This document shows positions 49,451 to 58,062 of a stretch of DNA of 64,000 bases, in pieces. The translations under genes and the position numbers were made by a program. Location: the NCBI GenBank assembly GCA_015689775.1, contig WVSR01000003.1:124001-188000 (forward strand), written 5' to 3'. Each line of letters opens with the position of its first letter. Positions within the stretch are counted from its first letter, which is position 1. The DNA is from Rhodobacterales bacterium LSUCC0387 (GTDB taxonomy: Bacteria > Pseudomonadota > Alphaproteobacteria > Rhodobacterales > Rhodobacteraceae). A model generated the notes under the pieces. It had not been told where the DNA came from, ran no database searches, and worked only from the letters and a program-made list of their open reading frames with translations.

Positions 49451-50564
49451 GGATGATCTGCCTGTCTTGCAAAGTCACTACGGCAAGGCCGCGTTCAATA
49501 GAGCCATCAGGTAGCAATCGGAATACGCCGTTCGCGCCCGCAAAGCCAGAGCCTGATGCAAAATCCACACCGCCCAAACGGCCCGTGCGACCCACGGTGT
49601 CAATCACAGCGCGCATCCCGTCATAGGCTAAGGGCGCAAGGTTATGGGGGGCTTGCTGATAGGCCAATTGATAGCGAGTGCGGAACGCACTTTCGGCATT
49701 GGGATCGGGCAGGACAAACCACCCGCCTTGCAAGCCACGAATTTCCAAGGTCTGCGCAGGGATATCCCAACGGGTCAGACCAATGATTTTGGTGGCCTCA
49801 GTGTCAAAGCCATTATCTGGCAAGAGTTGACCGAAAAGCGGCAAAGCCCCTGATGCGTCCGCGGTCAAAATCATCGCATTTGCGCCAGTTTGTGCGACCA
49901 TTGCCTCAACCTCAGGTAAGGCAGCAACAACGCCAGTCTGACTGAACTCATAGGCGATTTCACCCACAACAGTGGCACCTGAGGCCGCCGCCGCACGGCG
50001 TACTGCATCACGCGCCACTTCACCCGCCAAATTGCGCGCATGAACCACCATGATGCGATCACGGCCATTCGCCGCCGCATAGGACACCATCCGCGCGGCG
50101 GCATTGTCGTAAGTCAGGCCAAGCACAAACAGATTGCGCCCTGCAATGCTGGCATTGTTCGAGAAACTAAGAACCGAGACATTGGTATTCGCCACGGCCA
50201 CACCAACCGCCGCCGCCGCGTCCGAGCGCAATGGCCCAAGGATCACATCCGCCCCTTCCGCAACCGCCTGCTGTGCCACAGCTGCGGCCATGCCTGCATC
50301 GGCTTGCGTTGGATAAACCACCAAGTCGATTTGCGTGCCAACGGCCTCGGCGGCAGCGAGGCGCGCGGCGTTCTCAAGGCTACTTGCCAGAAGGTCGTCC
50401 CCTGCATTGGGCGAACCATAGGGCAGCAGCATCGCAACGCGCACAGATTGCCCGACCTGTGGCCCTGTTCCCATTGTGGCCTGACAGGCCGACAGAACCA
50501 CGCCAAAGAGCAAAAGCAAACTCAACCGCAAGAACTTGCGAAATTTTGTCAAAGCAGGGATCAT
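49410..50564 (-). CDS. Penicillin-binding protein activator (LpoA-like lipoprotein)
   Basis: Outer-membrane lipoprotein with a periplasmic-binding-protein fold (Leu/Ile/Val type I). The lipobox VLSAC puts cysteine at about residue 27. The domain runs from VRVAMLLPYGSPNAGDDLL through GADVILGPLRSDAA, LSFSNNASIAG and GANAMILTADASGA. By family it is expected to stimulate a peptidoglycan synthase. 384 residues from ATG 50564. Divergent from rsmI, a common arrangement in proteobacteria. Confidence 0.85.
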   Translation of the reverse strand: MIPALTKFRKFLRLSLLLLFGVVLSACQATMGTGPQVGQSVRVAMLLPYGSPNAGDDLLASSLENAARLAAAEAVGTQIDLVVYPTQADAGMAAAVAQQAVAEGADVILGPLRSDAAAAVGVAVANTNVSVLSFSNNASIAGRNLFVLGLTYDNAAARMVSYAAANGRDRIMVVHARNLAGEVARDAVRRAAAASGATVVGEIAYEFSQTGVVAALPEVEAMVAQTGANAMILTADASGALPLFGQLLPDNGFDTEATKIIGLTRWDIPAQTLEIRGLQGGWFVLPDPNAESAFRTRYQLAYQQAPHNLAPLAYDGMRAVIDTVGRTGRLGGVDFASGSGFAGANGVFRLLPDGSIERGLAVVTLQDRQIILVDPAPRTLGAGF

Positions 50565-50667
50565 AGTGATCTCTCCCAGTGGGGCCAATTTGCACAAACC
50601 CTAGCCAGTCCTGTCCGCCAAGTAAACGCTCGCAATGGACAGACCGCGCAGATATGTAAGTGAGCTG

Positions 50668-51564
50668 ATGCGAAACGACACAGAAAACGGGCGCGAATTT
50701 GCCTACACCCCCCGCGACAGCAAACTGGCCGCAGGTTTATACTTTGTAGCAACCCCGATTGGCAGCGCGCGCGACATCACCTTGCGCGGGTTAGACATCC
50801 TTGCCAACTGCGATGTCATCGCCGCAGAAGACACGCGCACCTTGCGCCATTTGATGGAAATTCATGGGGTGGCGCTGAATGGCCGCGCAGTCTTTCCCTA
50901 TCACGATCATAACGGCTCAGAGATGCGGCCAAAGATCATGTCCCTTTTGGGCGAAGGAAAATCCGTGGCCTATGCATCAGAGGCAGGGACGCCGCTCGTG
51001 GCCGACCCTGGTTTTACCTTGGGGCGTGCCGCTATTGTAGATGGGCATATGGTCACCACCGCACCGGGGGCATCAGCCTCACTGGCCGCACTGACCGTGT
51101 CGGGCCTGCCCAGTGACCGCTTTCTTTTTGCGGGCTTCCCACCCCCAAAATCGGGGGAACGGCGCAAATTTCTGCAAGATTTAGATCAGACCCAAGCAAC
51201 GCTGATCTTATATGAAAGCCCGAAGCGCATTCATAAATTGTTAAACGAGATGGCCGAGATTTGGAGCCAAGATCGCCAGATCGCTCTGTGCCGCGAATTG
51301 ACCAAAAAATTTGAGGAGGTCATTCGCGGATCGCTTGCAGATGTGATTGCGGCGATCGAAGGTCGAGCATTGAAAGGTGAGATCGTGGTTGTCATTGACC
51401 GCGCGGAAAAGCAAGCCGCTGATGAGGCCACCGTGATTGCGGCGCTTCGGGCGCGACTTAAGACTGCACGGCTGAAGGAGGCTGCGGCGCAGGTGGCAAC
51501 CGAACTGGGCCTGCCGAAACGCGATGTTTATCAATTGGGTCTGTCCTTGGACGCGGATCCGTGA
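50668..51564 (+). CDS. rsmI: 16S rRNA (cytidine-1402-2'-O)-methyltransferase RsmI
   Basis: Methylates C1402 of 16S rRNA in the decoding centre. SAM-binding and family blocks are GLYFVATPIGSARDITLR, AAEDTRTLRHLM, YHDHNGSEM, SEAGTPLVADPGFTLGR and GFPPPKSGERR. ATG 50668 puts the core about 22 residues in, as is usual; ATG 50635 is also open. Stop overlaps yraN as GTGA. Confidence 0.94.
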   Translation: MRNDTENGREFAYTPRDSKLAAGLYFVATPIGSARDITLRGLDILANCDVIAAEDTRTLRHLMEIHGVALNGRAVFPYHDHNGSEMRPKIMSLLGEGKSVAYASEAGTPLVADPGFTLGRAAIVDGHMVTTAPGASASLAALTVSGLPSDRFLFAGFPPPKSGERRKFLQDLDQTQATLILYESPKRIHKLLNEMAEIWSQDRQIALCRELTKKFEEVIRGSLADVIAAIEGRALKGEIVVVIDRAEKQAADEATVIAALRARLKTARLKEAAAQVATELGLPKRDVYQLGLSLDADP

Positions 51565-51914
51565 GCGGGAAAACCGCCTATCTTGCGGGGCTGTCTGCCG
51601 AGGATCAGGTGGCGCGGCTCTATGAAACCCATGGCTATCACTTGCGGGCGCGGCGATGGCGCGGGCGGGGCGGCGAGATAGATCTGATTTTTGAAAAATC
51701 AGGCGAAATAACTTTTGTAGAAGTTAAAAAATCGCGGGATTTTGACACCGCTGTGTCACGGGTCAGCCTCGCAAAAAGGGCGCGCATCCTACAGACAGGT
51801 GATGAGTATTTGGGTCTTTGTCCCATGGGCCTTGCGACACCGTGCCGTTATGATCTCGCAGCCCTCAACCAGATCGGACAGGTTCACATCATCGCGAATG
51901 CGTTTCTCGAATAG
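51561..51914 (+). CDS. yraN: UPF0102/YraN family protein
   Basis: Small nuclease-fold protein of 117 residues. Endonuclease-like residues seen are GLSAEDQVARLYETHGY, RARRWRGRGGEIDLIFE and FVEVKKS (Asp and Glu-x-Lys of the PD-(D/E)xK type). Role not established; almost always next to rsmI. Start is GTG within the rsmI stop. Confidence 0.9.
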   Translation: MSGKTAYLAGLSAEDQVARLYETHGYHLRARRWRGRGGEIDLIFEKSGEITFVEVKKSRDFDTAVSRVSLAKRARILQTGDEYLGLCPMGLATPCRYDLAALNQIGQVHIIANAFLE

Positions 51915-51992
51915 CCTGCCTGACATGAATTGGGCATTGCGTCCCCCCCTGCCAAAGGCCATGAAAGGGTTGGTATAGATACGGGGTGAGAC

Positions 51993-52937
51993 ATGGCACT
52001 CAAAGTCGCAATTCAGATGGATCCAATCGCGCCGATTAACATTGACGCGGATAGCACGTTTCGCGTGGGGCTGGAGGCACAAGCGCGGGGGCATGAGCTG
52101 TTTTACTACACTCCAGATCGTTTGTTTTTTGACGAGGGTCGTGTCTGCGCGCGCGGATGGCCGATCACCTTACGCCGCGAAAAAGGGAACCACTTCACCC
52201 TTGGGGCAGAGCAGACCATCGACCTAGGCGATTGGGATGTGGTGCTTTTGCGCCAAGACCCGCCTTTTGACATGGGTTACATCACCACCACCCATCTTTT
52301 GGAACGGATTCATCCCAAAACCTTGATCGTGAATGACCCGTTTTGGGTGCGCAATTATCCTGAAAAATTGTTGGTTCTGGAATTCCCCGATTTAACCCCG
52401 CCCACTATGATCGCCCGCGATCTTGGCGCTTTGCGTGAGTTCCGCGCGCGCCATGGGGAAATCATCATCAAACCGCTCTACGGCAATGGTGGCGCGGGCG
52501 TGTTTCGTCTTGAGCCAACGGATCGCAACCTCAATTCCTTGCATGAGATGTTCACCTCTATCAGCCGCGAACCCCTGATTGCGCAAAAATTCTTGCCTGA
52601 TGTGACGGCGGGGGACAAGCGGATCATCTTGATTGACGGCGAGCCCGTTGGGGCGATCAACCGCGTGCCTGCCGAAGGCGAAACCCGATCAAATATGCAT
52701 GTTGGCGGACGGGCTGAAAAAATCGGGCTGACCGCGCGCGAACATGAGATCTGCGCCAAAATTGGCCCGCTGCTGCGCGAAAAAGGCCAGATTTTTGTGG
52801 GGATTGATGTGATCGGCGATTACCTAACCGAGATCAACGTGACCTCACCTACGGGAATTCAAGAATTAGAACGCTTTGACGGGATCAATGTCGCCGAAAT
52901 CATTTGGCAAGCCATCGGGGCACGGCGTGCGGGCTAA
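51993..52937 (+). CDS. gshB: Glutathione synthetase
   Basis: Joins gamma-glutamylcysteine and glycine with ATP. ATP-grasp enzyme of 314 residues. [63 protein letters not shown] and the metal-binding [14 protein letters not shown] are all present. The gene ends in overlap with the comM stub on the opposite strand. Confidence 0.96.
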   Translation: MALKVAIQMDPIAPINIDADSTFRVGLEAQARGHELFYYTPDRLFFDEGRVCARGWPITLRREKGNHFTLGAEQTIDLGDWDVVLLRQDPPFDMGYITTTHLLERIHPKTLIVNDPFWVRNYPEKLLVLEFPDLTPPTMIARDLGALREFRARHGEIIIKPLYGNGGAGVFRLEPTDRNLNSLHEMFTSISREPLIAQKFLPDVTAGDKRIILIDGEPVGAINRVPAEGETRSNMHVGGRAEKIGLTAREHEICAKIGPLLREKGQIFVGIDVIGDYLTEINVTSPTGIQELERFDGINVAEIIWQAIGARRAG

Positions 52938-53044
52938 TCTTCACGCCCTGTGCTGATGCGATAACTGACCGCTTCTAGGATATGCGCCTCTTCGGTTTTG
53001 TCGGATGCTGCCAAATCCGCAATGGTGCGCCCCATCCTGTGCCA
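52934..53044 (-). pseudogene. 3' stub of comM/yifB (Mg-chelatase-like AAA protein)
   Basis: A 36-codon frame with no start reads WHRMGRTIADLAASDK, then [19 protein letters not shown] before TAG. This is the C-terminal end of ComM (family pattern RTIADL, then HxxEAxSYR), which helps branch migration during natural transformation. The AAA and chelatase domains are missing. The frame runs straight into the stop of the histidine-phosphatase gene upstream, so a deletion joined the two. comM beside gshB is the order I recall for related Rhodobacteraceae. Confidence 0.78.
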
Positions 53045-53056
53045 AGGACAACACCG

Positions 53057-53632
53057 CTAGGGGCAATATCCGATTCTCACAACAGACCATCTGCCTTCTC
53101 TCTGGTGAAATTCTGTGACCGAGAGAGGGGGGATGGTATGGGCATAAGCCTGATATGCGCTTAGCCCTGAATGACGCGCGATTTGCGTTAGGATTGCGCC
53201 GAAATGGCATGTAAAGATCACATCTTGATCAGGGTGCTGCGCCAGAACGCGATCAGACGCGCGGCTCACCCGCGCAATGACCATCGCCCAACTTTCCCCG
53301 TTGGGCGGGCAGATGTCTTCCCCACCCTCCCAAAAGGCGCGCGAAAGTTCAGGGGCAGATTGGCTAACCGCATCAAACCCCTGCCCCTCCCATTCGCCAA
53401 AATGAAATTCGCGCAGATCAGGCTCATGAGGCAAGCGCAGGCGCGGCGATAGCGCATCTGCAGTGGCCTCAGCACGGTTGAGGTCAGAGGAAATCATCAC
53501 TGCCTGTGCGGGAAGATAGGCGTCAAGCCGCGCGATTTGCGCGTGATCGCTGAGATCAACAGGAACATCACGCCACCCCGTGATCACCTTGGCATGGGTC
53601 GGCCCATGACGCAGCCAAAAGGCACGGCGCAT
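53057..53632 (-). CDS. Histidine phosphatase, probable alpha-ribazole phosphatase (CobC-like)
   Basis: 191 residues of the histidine phosphatase fold. The phosphohistidine motif LRHGPTH is at 7-13, the second histidine is in FTCHFGAI, and a glutamate is in LREFHFGEWEG. Direct overlap with cobU (TGATG) points to cobalamin salvage, where CobC removes phosphate from alpha-ribazole phosphate or adenosylcobalamin phosphate. The family alone also fits phosphoglycerate-mutase-like enzymes, so the specific role rests on context. ATG 53632. Confidence 0.75.
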   Translation of the reverse strand: MRRAFWLRHGPTHAKVITGWRDVPVDLSDHAQIARLDAYLPAQAVMISSDLNRAEATADALSPRLRLPHEPDLREFHFGEWEGQGFDAVSQSAPELSRAFWEGGEDICPPNGESWAMVIARVSRASDRVLAQHPDQDVIFTCHFGAILTQIARHSGLSAYQAYAHTIPPLSVTEFHQREGRWSVVRIGYCP

Positions 53633-54174
53633 CACCCCTGCCCCTTTGGCAACTGCCCTTTGAGGACGAGAGGCAGACCTGCGGCCACCATCACCACAAG
53701 ATCCGCTGCGGCAGCGATGGCTTGGTTCAATTCCCCTTGATCCTGACGAAAGGCCCGCGAGAGGGGATGATCCGGCACAACGCCCATTCCAAGCTCGTTC
53801 GAAATAATGACAACAGGGGCCGGGCAATCAGCTATGGCGCGGGCCAGCGCCGCCCATTCAGCCCGCCAGTCCCGTTTAGCCATACCCAGATTGGCCAACC
53901 ACAGCGTAGCGCAATCAATCAACACGGCCTCGCTTTTGTGCAGTTGCGTCAGAGCCGCAGGAATATCGGTCGGCACTTCGACTGTGCGCCACTGGGCCGC
54001 CGCACGCGCGGATTTATGCTTGGCGATTTTGGCTTCCATCTCGGCATCATGGGCCTGTGCTGTCGCGAGATAAACGGGCGACAGCCCCGTGTTCAGCACC
54101 AAATCCTCGCCAAAGCGCGACTTGCCAGACGCCGCACCGCCAAAAACCAATGTCAAACCCGCCAAACCCGTCAA
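53632..54174 (-). CDS. cobU: Adenosylcobinamide kinase/guanylyltransferase CobU
   Basis: Phosphorylates adenosylcobinamide and attaches GMP, preparing it for lower-ligand attachment. P-loop FGGAASGKS is at 11-19. Then come YLATAQAHDAEM, IDCATLWLANL, and VVIISNELGMGVVPDHPLSR with GELNQAIAAAADLV, the CobU core. I place the start at TTG 54174, which has GAGGAA seven bases upstream; a longer frame to 54252 would run through the rpoH2 promoter. 180 residues, normal length. Confidence 0.9.
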   Translation of the reverse strand: MTGLAGLTLVFGGAASGKSRFGEDLVLNTGLSPVYLATAQAHDAEMEAKIAKHKSARAAAQWRTVEVPTDIPAALTQLHKSEAVLIDCATLWLANLGMAKRDWRAEWAALARAIADCPAPVVIISNELGMGVVPDHPLSRAFRQDQGELNQAIAAAADLVVMVAAGLPLVLKGQLPKGQG

Positions 54175-54194
54175 AAGAAATTCCTCACCAAAAG

Positions 54195-54224
54195 TGATCC
54201 ATTCATCATGCTGCCGCGTAACAC
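54195..54224 (+). promoter_or_regulatory. RpoE-type (ChrR-controlled sigma E) promoter of rpoH2
   Basis: TGATCC (54195-54200) is followed after exactly 18 bases by TAACAC (54219-54224). This fits the TGATCC-N18-TAA pattern that I recall for the singlet-oxygen sigma factor RpoE of Rhodobacter sphaeroides, whose targets include rpoHII. It ends 67 bases before the rpoH2 ATG and is divergent from cobU. Confidence 0.7.
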
Positions 54225-54290
54225 CAATAGAACCGCACAAGATGCGGAACAAGACACTGCCAAAAATGATACGCCAACAGGGGGTGCGTT

Positions 54291-55172
54291 ATGGCTTTGG
54301 ACATGGGTGGAGAAAAAGCGCTTTCGCGCCGTGCGATGAAAGCGGAACTGTTAGACGCAGAGACGGAATTGCGACTGGCCTATGCTTGGCGCGATCATCG
54401 CGATGAGGAAGCCTTGCACCGTCTGGTGACGGCCTATATGCGCCTTGCGATTTCCATGGCCGCTAAATTCAAGCGCTACGGCGCGCCGATGAATGACCTG
54501 ATCCAAGAGGCGGGTCTGGGTTTGATGAAGGCGGCAGATAAATTTGACCCTGATCGTGGCGTGCGGTTTTCAACCTATGCCGTGTGGTGGATCAAGGCAT
54601 CTATCCAAGATTACGTGATGCGCAATTGGTCGATGGTGCGCACGGGGTCTACCTCCAGCCAAAAATCACTTTTCTTCAACATGCGCCGCGTGCAGACGCG
54701 CATCGAACGCGAGGCAATGGCCGCAGGCCAAAACCTCGACAAGCATCAATTGTTGCAGATGATCGCCACAGAGGTCGGCGTGCCGCTGCATGATGTTGAG
54801 ATGATGGAAGGTCGCCTTGCAGGATCTGATTATTCTTTGAACGCAACGCAATCCGTTGAGGATGAAGGACGCGAATGGATCGACACGCTTGAGGATGACA
54901 GCGAACAGGCTGCAGATTTGGTTGAGCAGGCCCGCGACCGCGCGCAACTGCGCGAATGGTTGTTGAATGCCTTGTCATCATTGAACGAGCGCGAGCGGTT
55001 CATTGTGCGCGAACGCAAATTGCGGGATGAGCCGCGCACGTTGGAATCCTTGGGCGAAGAACTGGGCCTGTCCAAGGAACGTGTGCGCCAACTTGAGGCT
55101 GCCGCATTTGCCAAGATGCGCAAATCCCTTGAGGCGCAATCGCATGAGGTGACAGCATTTCTCGCGGGTTGA
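54291..55172 (+). CDS. rpoH2: RpoH-family sigma factor, RpoHII type
   Basis: Sigma-32 group factor of 293 residues. It has region 2 (AYMRLAISMAAKF, NDLIQEAGLGLMKA, FDPDRGVRFSTYAVWWIKA), the RpoH box SLFFNMRR at 126-133, and region 4 (LGLSKERVRQLEAAAFAKM). The N-terminus with MKAELLDAETELRLAYAWR matches RpoHII rather than RpoHI of Rhodobacter. RpoHII directs the response to singlet oxygen and other oxidants. A matching RpoE-type promoter is upstream, so the regulatory cascade seems conserved here. Confidence 0.9.
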   Translation: MALDMGGEKALSRRAMKAELLDAETELRLAYAWRDHRDEEALHRLVTAYMRLAISMAAKFKRYGAPMNDLIQEAGLGLMKAADKFDPDRGVRFSTYAVWWIKASIQDYVMRNWSMVRTGSTSSQKSLFFNMRRVQTRIEREAMAAGQNLDKHQLLQMIATEVGVPLHDVEMMEGRLAGSDYSLNATQSVEDEGREWIDTLEDDSEQAADLVEQARDRAQLREWLLNALSSLNERERFIVRERKLRDEPRTLESLGEELGLSKERVRQLEAAAFAKMRKSLEAQSHEVTAFLAG

Positions 55173-55295
55173 TCCTTCACGCGCCGCTTATGGTGATTTT
55201 TGGCTTGGCCATCTTGGCCATGACCACAAACACGCCGCAAGCGGTGGTAACAAAATCCCCGATTGAGCCAATAATCGTGGCTGCCGCCCGCTAGA

Positions 55296-55979
55296 TCAGC
55301 GTTTGCGAAGGCGTTGCAAAAGCAAGGCCCACCCCCCTGGGATCAATACAAACGACAGGGCAAATCCTGTCACAAATCCTGAAAGATCAGAGACCACGCT
55401 GCCCCAATCGCCTTGCAAAAAAGCGAATAAGATTTGAATGGCCAAAAGCATTGCAATCAGGGAAAAAGCACGCATCGGATTGTCACCTGTCCGACCCATA
55501 TTGGCCCAGAGGATAAAGGTGAAGGCACCGATCAGAGCATAGACACCCGGATACCCGCCGATCAGGGGATAGGTGCTGTTTAACAAGCCCACAAAGGCCG
55601 AAGCCCCGATGATGGAACCCGCAAAGAACAGAACCAAGATCGACAGCCCTGAGAAAACCTGTGACACCATTTTGCCAATGGCCAGTATGAACACGCTGAC
55701 GAACACGGCATGGATAAAACCGCCATGGATCAGCGGGTAGGTCACAAGACGCATCAGATCATTTGCGGGATAGCTGTTATTGGCAAACATCCAAGCGGCA
55801 ATTTCGTGGAACACGCCATAATCCCGCACCGCGGCCATGCGCCACCCAAGCCCGCCTGACCCGCCCAAAAGCCCAGCAGTGGCCAGCTGAAACATCACCT
55901 CAAGGCCAAAGATCACCACAGCCAAACCAAGAACGACTGGGTGAAGGTCGTTGAACAGGCTTTTATTCTCTTGATCCAT
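55296..55979 (-). CDS. Rhomboid-like membrane protein lacking catalytic Ser and His
   Basis: 227 residues with six or seven helices in rhomboid order. The L1/helix 2 region [19 protein letters not shown] corresponds to the conserved His/Asn helix, and helix 4 should carry GxSG but reads [13 protein letters not shown] (141-153), so the serine is Pro. Helix 6 should carry the catalytic His but reads SDLSGFVTG (197-205), with Asp. It is therefore probably an inactive rhomboid. ATG 55979 has GAAGG seven bases upstream; the longer frame is not needed. Divergent from trpS. Confidence 0.78.
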   Translation of the reverse strand: MDQENKSLFNDLHPVVLGLAVVIFGLEVMFQLATAGLLGGSGGLGWRMAAVRDYGVFHEIAAWMFANNSYPANDLMRLVTYPLIHGGFIHAVFVSVFILAIGKMVSQVFSGLSILVLFFAGSIIGASAFVGLLNSTYPLIGGYPGVYALIGAFTFILWANMGRTGDNPMRAFSLIAMLLAIQILFAFLQGDWGSVVSDLSGFVTGFALSFVLIPGGWALLLQRLRKR

Positions 55980-56095
55980 GGCTGCACCTTCGGTTGACCT
56001 TATTGCGCCTCGTGGGTAAGCGATGCGCAAGGCAAATGCCAGTATTGTGGAATGATTTTCTTCTGGCATCCAATCACAACCGTAATAGGTCACCA

Positions 56096-57118
56096 ATGGC
56101 TGAGACAAAATTCACACCACGCGTCTTTTCAGGCATCCAACCTTCGGGCGGGCTGACCCTTGGGAATTACTTGGGCGCGATGAAGCGTTTTGTAGATATG
56201 CAAGAGGCAGGCGGATTTCAGACCATCTATTGCATGGTGGACATGCACGCGATTACCGTTTGGCAGAACCCAAGTGACCTTACGAAAAACACCCGCGAGC
56301 TTTGTGCCGGTTTCATTGCCGCAGGGATTGATCCAGAAAAATCCATCCTCTTCAATCAAAGCCAAGTGCCTGAACATGCGCAGCTTGGGTGGTTATTTAA
56401 TTGCGTCGCCCGCATGGGATGGATGGGCCGCATGACCCAATGGAAGGACAAAGCGGGCAAAAACGCCGAAAACGCCTCGCTGGGGTTATTCGCCTATCCC
56501 GCGCTAATGGCCGCTGATATTTTGGTCTATCACGCCACCCATGTGCCAGTCGGCGAAGATCAAAAACAACATTTGGAACTGACCCGCGATATTGCGGCTA
56601 AGTTCAACCATGATTTTGGGGTCGACTTCTTCCCGATCGCTGAGCCCGTGATTGAAGGGGCGGCAACACGGGTTATGAGCCTAAAAGACGGCACCAAAAA
56701 GATGTCGAAATCCGACCCCGCAGATGCAAGTCGGATCAATATGACCGATGATGCTGATGCGATTTCCAAGAAAATCCGTAAGGCAAAGACGGACCCTGAC
56801 CCGCTGCCTGATGTATTGGCGGAACTGGCGGCGCGGCCTGAGGCCCGCAATCTGGTCAATATCTATGCCGCTTTGGCAGAAATTGATCCCCAGGCCGTTT
56901 TGGATCAGCATCAAGGCGCGCTATTTGGTCATTTCAAAATGGCGCTGTCTGATTTGGCAGTGGCAAAACTTGCGCCAATCTCGGCGGAAATGGCGCGCCT
57001 CATGCAGGATCAGGCCGAGATTGATCGCATTCTGGGTCGCGGTGCAGAGCGTGCGCGCGAAATTGCAGCGCCGATTTTGGCGCAGGCCTATGACATTATA
57101 GGGATGGTGCACAGCTAG
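56096..57118 (+). CDS. trpS: Tryptophan-tRNA ligase
   Basis: Class I aminoacyl-tRNA synthetase that charges tRNA-Trp. The HIGH-like motif is in [12 protein letters not shown] (about residue 20) and the KMSKS motif in KKMSKSDP near 202. [25 protein letters not shown] and [13 protein letters not shown] are family blocks. ATG 56096, 340 residues, normal length. Confidence 0.96.
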   Translation: MAETKFTPRVFSGIQPSGGLTLGNYLGAMKRFVDMQEAGGFQTIYCMVDMHAITVWQNPSDLTKNTRELCAGFIAAGIDPEKSILFNQSQVPEHAQLGWLFNCVARMGWMGRMTQWKDKAGKNAENASLGLFAYPALMAADILVYHATHVPVGEDQKQHLELTRDIAAKFNHDFGVDFFPIAEPVIEGAATRVMSLKDGTKKMSKSDPADASRINMTDDADAISKKIRKAKTDPDPLPDVLAELAARPEARNLVNIYAALAEIDPQAVLDQHQGALFGHFKMALSDLAVAKLAPISAEMARLMQDQAEIDRILGRGAERAREIAAPILAQAYDIIGMVHS

Positions 57119-57209
57119 ACGCATTTAGCGCATTCTCGCACAGAACATCTGCAAAGTGATCAGTTTGTGCGCAAACTTTGAGGGCAGATTGCCCGCAAAG
57201 GAGAACGTC

Positions 57210-57696
57210 ATGACATATACTGCACCCGACACTTTGGCCATTGGCCATGTCCATTTGAAAGTCACCGATCTTGAGCGCTCTATCGCGTTTTACCCCGATG
57301 TCTTGGGGTTAGAGCTTATACAACGCTACGGCCGCCGAGCCGCATTTCTATCGGCTGGGGGGGGGATATCACCACCACATCGGCCTCAACACTTGGGAAT
57401 CCGAGGGTGCTGGCCCCGCACCTCCGCGGGCAGCGGGTCTTTACCACGTGGCTTTTCTCTATCCTGACCGCAAAAGCCTTGCACAGGCCTTGGCGAATGT
57501 GGTTGCCAAAAGCGTGCAGATCGAAGGGACAGCAGATCATGGCGTATCAGAGGCGCTCTATCTTTCTGACTCAGATGGCAACTGCATATAGCTCTACCGC
57601 GATCGCGCGCCTAACGATTGGCCCCGCGATGCATCAGGCACGTTGGAGATGGTCAATGCCCCGTTTGATCTAGAGGCGCTCTTGGCGGAGGCTTGA
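57210..57696 (+). pseudogene. VOC/glyoxalase-family gene with frameshift and nonsense mutation
   Basis: A strong AAGGAG site precedes ATG 57210. The first frame encodes LAIGHVHLKVTDLERSIAF and LGLELIQRYG up to a run of nine G (57357-57365). After the run the homologous continuation is in another frame: YHHHIGLNTWESEGAG, GLYHVAFLYPDRKSLAQAL and ALYLSDSDGNCI. It then meets TAG (57589-57591) where the family has Glu before LYRDR, and goes on as LYRDRAPNDWPRDASG to TGA. One G fewer in the run would restore the frame, but the TAG would still cut the C-terminal strand with its metal-binding Glu. Ancestral function: metal-dependent ring-cleaving or glyoxalase-like enzyme. Confidence 0.85.
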
Positions 57697-57801
57697 CTTT
57701 TGCTGCATTGCGGCGCATGTTTTGCACTCGCGGTAATTATGGCGCAGTGCTGAATACTTTCTTTGCCATACCGTTTTTAAGGTTTGCACGCATACTAAGG
57801 C

Positions 57802-57872
57802 AGGGCGCTTTAGCGCCCTCAACCTCCGTTGGCTGATTTCGGTCGACGGTTCACATCAAACGGAGGTTCGAC
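57802..57872 (+). promoter_or_regulatory. Structured mRNA leader that can sequester the ribosome binding site
   Basis: AGGGCGC-TTTA-GCGCCCT (57802-57819) is a perfect seven-pair hairpin. Next, AACCTCCGTT (57821-57830) is the exact inverse complement of AACGGAGGTT (57859-57868), which contains the Shine-Dalgarno sequence of the following 51-residue ORF. A competing hairpin CCGTTG (57826-57831) with CGACGG (57844-57849), six pairs with one G-U, would free the ribosome site. Two exclusive folds around a ribosome site are the layout of a translational riboswitch or RNA thermometer. I do not recognise a known class. Confidence 0.6.
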
Positions 57873-58028
57873 ATGAATACGATATCGAAGAATGGAACAC
57901 CGCAAGCGCCCAAACTGGGCGCTGCACCACAGGCAGCAAAGCCTGCACAAGATCCGAAAGCTGGCCCAAAACCCGCGTCATCGGCGATGGAGTATCAATC
58001 GGGCTTTGCGACTGGTCCAACGGGCTGA
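57873..58028 (+). CDS. Small Pro/Ala/Lys-rich protein or leader peptide (51 residues)
   Basis: ATG follows GGAGG at ideal spacing. The peptide is MNTISKNGTPQAPKLGAAP, then a disordered Ala/Pro/Lys/Gln stretch, then SAMEYQSGFATGPTG. No membrane helix, signal peptide or known domain. The ribosome site can be locked in a 10-pair hairpin. A class IV aminotransferase gene starts 34 bases after its stop, so it could be an upstream regulatory ORF or an independent small protein. It lacks Ile, Leu or Val runs expected for branched-chain attenuation. Confidence 0.55.
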   Translation: MNTISKNGTPQAPKLGAAPQAAKPAQDPKAGPKPASSAMEYQSGFATGPTG

Positions 58029-58062
58029 AGCGGCCTATAGGTAGCCATGGGGAGGATTACTC

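Noticed and set aside
55177-55290. Minus-strand frame between rpoH2 and the rhomboid gene that faintly resembles the last helix of MscL
   Set aside because: The match is a short hydrophobic stretch only, with no start and no trace of the MscL N-terminal domain.
57996-58028. End of the 51-residue ORF (EYQSGF) resembles the N-terminus of homogentisate 1,2-dioxygenase
   Set aside because: Only six residues match and no further part of that enzyme is found downstream in any frame.
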